11,443 bases of DNA. Origin: an uncultured Pseudomonadota bacterium. Lineage in GTDB: Bacteria > Pseudomonadota > Gammaproteobacteria > Steroidobacterales > Steroidobacteraceae. Below, piece after piece: positions 6,525 through 11,443 of this stretch (the stretch's first letter is position 1; each line of letters opens with the position of its first letter). The position numbers were made by a program, and so were the translations under genes. The notes below the pieces were generated by a model. The model was not told where the DNA came from. It saw only the letters and a program-made list of their open reading frames with translations, and searched no databases. The DNA lies in assembly GCA_946479515.1 (NCBI GenBank), contig CAMLGF010000096.1:1-11443 (forward strand). The letters are read 5' to 3'.

Positions 6525-7379
6525 ATGCAAGTCATCGAGCAGCGCCGAAGGGATCTGGGCGGCTTCGAGGTGGGGCGCGTCCTGCCGTACACGCGGCGCC
6601 ACATGGTCGGGCCGTTCATATTCTTCGATCACATCGGCCCCAAGCAGTTCGCACCCGGCATCCCGCCCAGCATCGACGTGCGGCCGCATCCGCACATCGG
6701 TCTGGCGACGGTCACCTATCTGTTCGCGGGCGAGATCATGCATCGCGACAGCCTGGCATTCGAGCAGGCCATTCAGCCCGACGAGGTCAACTGGATGGTG
6801 GCCGGGCGCGGCATCACGCACTCGGAGCGATTCGAAAAGGCGCGCGCCGAGGGCGGGCCGCTGCACGGCATCCAGGCGTGGGTGGCATTGCCGGTGGAGC
6901 ATGAAGAGACCGAGCCCGCGTTCTCTCACCACAGCGCGGCCGATCTGCCGTTCCACGAGCACGACGGCGTGCGCACGCGCCTGCTCGCGGGCGAAGCCTT
7001 CGGGCTGCGCGCCGGTGTGCGGACACACTCGCCGCTGTTCTACGCGCATTGGGAAGTGGATCGCGGCCGGCGCGTGGCGCTGCCCGATGTGTACCCCGAG
7101 CGCGCGGTCTACGTCGCGGCGGGCGAAATCTCGGTGGGCGGGCAGACCCTGGGCGCGGGCCACATGGCGGTGTTCGAGCCCGGGGAAGACAGCACGCTCG
7201 AGGCCTCGGCACGCGCGACCCTGATGGCGCTCGGCGGCGAGCCGGTGGGCGAGCGCTACATCGAATGGAATTTCGTGTCCTCCTCGCAGGAGCGCATCGC
7301 ACAGGCCAAGGCCGACTGGAGAGCGCGGCGCTTCAAACTACCCGACCTCGACGACCAGGAATTCATCCCGCTGGCATGA
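6525..7379 (+). CDS. Pirin family protein (bicupin)
   Basis: This 284-residue protein has the pirin double-cupin layout and usual length. The N-terminal cupin carries the four metal ligands expected for pirins: H55 and H57 in RPHPHIGL, then H99 and E101 in GITHSERFE. MVAGRGITHSE and GGPLHGIQAWVALP are family signatures. The C-terminal cupin (about residues 165-245) lacks a recognisable metal site, as is usual. Pirins bind Fe or similar metals; some have quercetin dioxygenase activity and others act as redox-sensitive regulators, so the role here is open. It should be cytoplasmic, with no signal peptide. ATG 6525 has no good Shine-Dalgarno and lies 81 nt after the preceding stop, so it probably has its own promoter. 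The stop overlaps the following ATG (ATGA). Confidence 0.92.
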   Translation: MQVIEQRRRDLGGFEVGRVLPYTRRHMVGPFIFFDHIGPKQFAPGIPPSIDVRPHPHIGLATVTYLFAGEIMHRDSLAFEQAIQPDEVNWMVAGRGITHSERFEKARAEGGPLHGIQAWVALPVEHEETEPAFSHHSAADLPFHEHDGVRTRLLAGEAFGLRAGVRTHSPLFYAHWEVDRGRRVALPDVYPERAVYVAAGEISVGGQTLGAGHMAVFEPGEDSTLEASARATLMALGGEPVGERYIEWNFVSSSQERIAQAKADWRARRFKLPDLDDQEFIPLA

Positions 7380-7647
7380 GGGCGCTGGCACTTCTCATCG
7401 CCGGCATACTCGCGGGTTGCGCGGCCGCCCCGACGGCCCTCAAGGGCCGCTTCAGCGTGCGCCAGGTGCCGTACACGCCCGACAGCGGATCCATCGCCAT
7501 CCGCTGCGGCAGGCTCATCGAACCGAGGCCGAGACGCAGCGACAGGCGCTGGAGAACGCCGCGGCCACCCTCGCCGACATCTCGGTGCTCGAGCGCGTCG
7601 ACGTGGTCATCAAGGGCGGCCTGATCTTCAAGCTGCCGGTCGATTGA
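7376..7647 (+). pseudogene. Remnant of an amidohydrolase-family lipoprotein gene (internal deletion and frameshift)
   Basis: An ATG at 7376, overlapping the pirin stop, opens a frame with a clear lipoprotein signal (LLIAGILAGC). It continues to SIAIRCGRLI, which resembles the first strand of amidohydrolases (normally followed by DG). From about nt 7520 that frame becomes arginine/serine-rich nonsense and ends at 7624. In the +1 frame, sensible sequence resumes and ends at 7647 with ADISVLERVDVVIKGG, which resembles the C-terminal strand of imidazolonepropionase-like amidohydrolases. The metal-binding core of some 350 residues is missing. I read this as the two ends of one gene joined by a deletion near 7520-7525. 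A short overlapping lipoprotein ORF (7376-7624) is the less likely alternative. The amidohydrolase identity rests on two short motifs. Confidence 0.5.
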
Positions 7648-7663
7648 GTCGCGGCTGATCCTG

Positions 7664-8554
7664 CTAGTCGAAGTACTTCCGATACTTCGCCGGCATGTCG
7701 GGCAGCGCGCGGATCTGAAAGCGGCGGTAGAACACCTCGGCCGCCTCGCTCTGGAACTGCAGCCTGCCGCCGGTCATCGGCACCCAACGTTCGCCGCCGG
7801 CGTCCTGGTAACGATGGCGCGCCTCTTTCAGCGCCATCACCACCTTGCCATTCACGATGTGCAGGCAGCGGTCCTGGATGCAGACCAGGTCGAGCTGGTT
7901 CCATTGGCCGGGGCGGTCCTCGTCGGAACCCGCGAGCGCGTGATTATTGGGTGGCACGAATTCCGTCCACGGCGCCGAGGGATTCCATCGCGGCGCATCC
8001 GCGCCCTGCGCGCCGGCGACGCCCGGCGTCGCACGCAGGGTCATGGCCGACGTGGCCTGCGTCCAGTATTCGCCGAGACCATGCTCGATGACCTGGAACT
8101 CGTGCGACAGCGCCCAGGTCTTCCAGTAGTCCACGCCGAATGGGCCGCGGCTGTGATAGAGGATGCCCGAGTCCTTGAGCTCGGCGAGCCGGGGCTGCCA
8201 TTTCTTCTCGCCCCATTTGAATTGCACGCGGAAGTGGTAGTTCGAGAACTCCTCGCGGGTCACGAGGCAACCGTAGTACTCGCCGCTCACGCGCAGCACG
8301 GGCTCGCCGGATTCCCGGCGCACGGTGAACACATCCTGCCCGGGCGGATTCAGGCCCACGGGCTGCAGGTCGGGAGGCGCCGTACCCTCGATCACGCTCA
8401 GGATCCGGTCGCCGCGATAGCTCAGCCACACGTCGAAGTTCGCGAGCTTGTCGTCCAGCAGATCGCGCCAGACCGGGGTGGCAGGGTCAGCGGCCGCGGT
8501 GGCGCTGAATGACAGCGTGGCCAATGCCACGCACAGGGTGACCGTGCTCTTCAT
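7664..8554 (-). CDS. Secreted DUF1080 (3-keto-disaccharide hydrolase-like) protein
   Basis: This 296-residue protein has a signal peptide (MKSTVTLCVALA through SATAAADP, cleaved near residue 22), followed by a single DUF1080 jelly-roll domain with a concanavalin-like fold. Family motifs in order are NYHFRVQFKWGEKKW, DSGILYHSRGP, SHEFQVIEHG, WNQLDLVCIQDRCLHIVNG and the C-terminal LQFQSEAAEVFYRRFQI. Family members include hydrolases of 3-ketoglycosides and many uncharacterised secreted proteins; substrate and catalytic residues cannot be assigned here. The start is ATG at 8554-8552. The frame is open further upstream, but that extension is arginine/cysteine-rich, overlaps the regulator gene and would hide the signal peptide. 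It follows the regulator stop by 16 nt on the same strand, so the two are probably co-transcribed. It is convergent with the amidohydrolase remnant. Confidence 0.9.
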   Translation of the reverse strand: MKSTVTLCVALATLSFSATAAADPATPVWRDLLDDKLANFDVWLSYRGDRILSVIEGTAPPDLQPVGLNPPGQDVFTVRRESGEPVLRVSGEYYGCLVTREEFSNYHFRVQFKWGEKKWQPRLAELKDSGILYHSRGPFGVDYWKTWALSHEFQVIEHGLGEYWTQATSAMTLRATPGVAGAQGADAPRWNPSAPWTEFVPPNNHALAGSDEDRPGQWNQLDLVCIQDRCLHIVNGKVVMALKEARHRYQDAGGERWVPMTGGRLQFQSEAAEVFYRRFQIRALPDMPAKYRKYFD

Positions 8555-8570
8555 GTGCCGCGAGCATACT

Positions 8571-9437
8571 TCAATGCACCTCGGCCGACGCGCCGGCAAT
8601 GGCATCGACAATGTCCGCGACCATGCGATCACGCACCGATGCGGCCTGGGCCGCAGCTTCGACATAGCGGGCCGACCACAGCACCCGCCCCTGCACATCC
8701 ACGAGCTGGGCGCTGACGCGCAGCTGGTCGCGCGCCTGCCGCACGCTGCCCGTCACCTGGAATCGCACCGCCAGCACGCGCGCGACCTCGCCGGGCTGTG
8801 CCAGCACGCCCTTGTACACCGCCACGTCTTCCCAGCGGCGCACCGCCAGCGTCGATTGGCGCACCAGCGCCGCGATGAGATCCTGGGTGAAGCGATCGGC
8901 CTCGGCCGCCAGCGCGGGATCGTCACTCTGGTTCTCGAAGGGCAACACGGCCAGGGCCGGTTGCAGGGTAGCTTGTGCCACGCGCGGCCCGCGCGACGTG
9001 ACGAACCAGATGACGGCGAAGGCAACGGCCAGCACCAATGGCGCGATCAGGCCATACATCCAGCGAAAACGCAGCGGCCGCACGCCGTGCGCATGGCGCC
9101 GCTCGGGGGCCGCCGCCGCGGGATCGAGCAGCGCGCCTTCTTCCAGGCTGTATGCGATGAGACGGTGATCCACGTCGCCCAGTACGCGGCGCAATTCGCC
9201 GATGCTCTGCACGAGCTGATCGTCCGAGCCGATGATGCCGGGCCACACGGCGCCGATGATCTCCTCGGTCGGAACGCGGCGCCCCGGCCGCTCCGCCAAG
9301 TAACTGAGGACCGCGAGCGTCTGCGGCCGCAGCGGAATCTCGCGTCCGTCGCTGGTCAGCCGGCTGCCGGGCAGATCGAGCAGGTAGCGGCCGAAGGTGA
9401 TGCTGCGCGGCGGTTCGCCGACCTCGTCGTGAGCCAT
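8571..9437 (-). CDS. CadC-like membrane-anchored winged-helix regulator
   Basis: This 288-residue protein has three parts. Residues about 13-105 are an OmpR/CadC-type winged helix (ITFGRYLLDL, LRPQTLAVLSYLAERPG, EIIGAVWP, LVQSIGELRRVLGD). Residues about 126-147 form one transmembrane helix. Residues about 160-285 are a periplasmic TolB/FlgO-like domain (LAVLPFENQSDDP, VTGSVRQ, LRVSAQLVDVQGRVLWSARY). This architecture is typical of one-component sensors that bind DNA while embedded in the inner membrane. The wing normally ends with a GRGYRL-type motif; here it reads DHRLIAYSLEEGALL, so the wing is degenerate or divergent. ATG 9437 is chosen over an upstream TTG at 9473. The probable target is its own operon with the DUF1080 gene, perhaps also the divergent EamA gene. 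The signal it senses is unknown. Confidence 0.85.
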   Translation of the reverse strand: MAHDEVGEPPRSITFGRYLLDLPGSRLTSDGREIPLRPQTLAVLSYLAERPGRRVPTEEIIGAVWPGIIGSDDQLVQSIGELRRVLGDVDHRLIAYSLEEGALLDPAAAAPERRHAHGVRPLRFRWMYGLIAPLVLAVAFAVIWFVTSRGPRVAQATLQPALAVLPFENQSDDPALAAEADRFTQDLIAALVRQSTLAVRRWEDVAVYKGVLAQPGEVARVLAVRFQVTGSVRQARDQLRVSAQLVDVQGRVLWSARYVEAAAQAASVRDRMVADIVDAIAGASAEVH

Positions 9438-9453
9438 CGCGTCGATGAGAACG

Positions 9454-9489
9454 CATCCGGCTTTGCCGCGCAATCATCCGGACGGCAAA
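9454..9489. promoter_or_regulatory. Candidate operator in the divergent regulator/EamA intergenic region
   Basis: TTTGCCG (9462-9468) and CGGCAAA (9483-9489) form a perfect 7-bp inverted repeat. CATCCGG occurs twice as a direct repeat (9454-9460 and 9475-9481). Corresponding positions in each pair lie 21 bp apart, two helical turns, as expected for a dimeric winged-helix protein contacting one DNA face. The site lies just upstream of both divergent starts. That it is the binding site of the adjacent CadC-like regulator is inference. Confidence 0.4.
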
Positions 9490-9508
9490 CTACGCCGCCA
9501 TTCTCCGC

Positions 9509-9513
9509 AGGGG
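9509..9513 (+). promoter_or_regulatory. Shine-Dalgarno of the small EamA gene
   Basis: AGGGG lies 8 nt before ATG 9522. This fixes ATG 9522 rather than the ATG at 9528 as the start, and argues against the much longer upstream-open frame that runs antisense to the regulator. Confidence 0.55.
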
Positions 9514-9521
9514 CTCACCTC

Positions 9522-9941
9522 ATGCAAATGATCTGGTTGGGCATCGCCATCGCCGCCACCGTGGGTTACCACGTAGTGCTGAAACTCACGCCCGTGGGCG
9601 CGAACCCCTATCTGTCACTGGCCGTGACCTACGCCGTGACCACCGCCGCCTTCCTGGCGGTCTATGCCCTCGCGCCGGGCCCGGCGCCTTTCAAGAGCGC
9701 GCTCGGCGACCTCAACTGGACGGCGCTGGCGCTGGGGGCGATCGTCGTCTTTCTCGACTTTGGCTTCCTGATGCTCTACCGCGGCGGCTTCGACGTGAGC
9801 CTCGGGCAGCTCATCACCCAATCCGCCGGCGCACTGCTGCTGCTGCTGGTCGGTGTGGCGTTCTTCGCCGAGAAGCTCAGCCTGGTGAACGTCGCCGGCA
9901 TTCTGCTGTGCGTAGCCGGCCTGTGGCTGATCAATAAATAG
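9522..9941 (+). CDS. Small EamA/DMT-family membrane protein, four helices
   Basis: This 139-residue, very hydrophobic protein has four predicted transmembrane helices, at about residues 1-18, 28-48, 65-85 and 95-137 (the last block holding a helical pair or one long hairpin). The C-terminal part, AGALLLLLVGVAFFAEKLSLVNVAGILLCVAGLWLI, matches the conserved end of an EamA repeat, where a glutamate-lysine pair precedes the last helix. Full EamA transporters have two such repeats (about 290 residues); this is a half-size form, which would have to act as a dimer, as in small multidrug resistance proteins. Substrate is unknown. It is divergent from the regulator gene across an 84-nt region and may be controlled by it. 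The stop is TAG 9939-9941. Confidence 0.85.
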   Translation: MQMIWLGIAIAATVGYHVVLKLTPVGANPYLSLAVTYAVTTAAFLAVYALAPGPAPFKSALGDLNWTALALGAIVVFLDFGFLMLYRGGFDVSLGQLITQSAGALLLLLVGVAFFAEKLSLVNVAGILLCVAGLWLINK

Positions 9942-9948
9942 GGACATT

Positions 9949-9970
9949 CCTCGTTTTCCAGGAAAAGGGG
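9949..9970. repeat. Short palindrome between convergent EamA and metH genes
   Basis: TTTTCC (9954-9959) and GGAAAA (9961-9966) are perfect inverse complements around one base. With the flanking CCTCG and GGGG, the arms extend to about ten pairs with a bulged G. It lies in the 50-nt gap between converging genes but has no T-run outside the stem on either strand, so it is not a classical terminator. The wider sequence GGGACATT...AAAAGGGGAC resembles a dispersed motif I recall from gammaproteobacterial genomes; only one copy is in this window. Confidence 0.45.
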
Positions 9971-9991
9971 ACGCGCCTGCGCCCCCCGGCT

Positions 9992-11443
<1,452 letters not shown>

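Noticed and set aside
7814..8512. Plus-strand frame of 232 codons opposite the DUF1080 gene
   Set aside because: It has no motif, and the minus strand encodes a complete signal peptide and DUF1080 domain there.
8555..8698. N-terminal extension of the DUF1080 protein
   Set aside because: It overlaps the regulator gene, is Arg/Cys/Pro-rich, and would bury a good signal peptide starting at 8554.
8448..9941. Long plus-strand frame running through the regulator gene into the EamA gene
   Set aside because: Only the part from ATG 9522 looks like protein; the rest is antisense to the winged-helix gene, and a Shine-Dalgarno supports 9522.
9949..9970. Bidirectional intrinsic terminator
   Set aside because: The T and A runs are inside the stem and no U-tract follows on either strand, so I list it as a palindrome only.

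Overview
The window is GC-rich, tightly packed bacterial DNA. Genes mostly touch or overlap by 1-17 bases, and no gap exceeds about 85 bases. The closing methionine synthase resembles the enterobacterial MetH, and a short GGAAAA/TTTTCC palindrome beside it resembles motifs I associate with gammaproteobacterial genomes. I infer a proteobacterium, probably a gammaproteobacterium; genus is not decidable from here.

Bases 1-6443 (+ strand) read as one operon, open at the left edge. In order: a cytochrome c oxidase subunit III region (perhaps the tail of a subunit I/III fusion); a c-type cytochrome lipoprotein; a PQQ alcohol dehydrogenase of XoxF type with the extra aspartate of lanthanide enzymes; its XoxJ/MxaJ-like periplasmic partner; a second small cytochrome c; oxidase subunit II with CuA ligands and a fused cytochrome c domain; and a secreted YVTN beta-propeller of the PQQ-catabolism-associated type. 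Together they would form a complete periplasmic alcohol-to-oxygen chain: XoxF oxidises the alcohol, small cytochromes carry electrons, and a caa3-type oxidase reduces O2. The dehydrogenase module sits between the oxidase genes. A near-perfect hairpin follows the last stop.

Bases 6525-7647 (+) hold a pirin-family protein and, overlapping its stop, what looks like the internally deleted, frameshifted remnant of an amidohydrolase lipoprotein gene.

Bases 7664-9437 (-) hold a membrane-anchored winged-helix regulator followed by a secreted DUF1080 (3-keto-disaccharide hydrolase-like) protein, probably co-transcribed and convergent with the remnant. The short divergent region at 9438-9521 contains a 7-bp inverted repeat and a 7-bp direct repeat, each with copies 21 bp apart, which may be an operator. 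A small four-helix EamA-like protein (9522-9941, +) follows.

Bases 9992-11443 (-) are the C-terminal part of cobalamin-dependent methionine synthase (metH), cut by the right edge. I saw no tRNA, rRNA, CRISPR array, insertion sequence or prophage gene.
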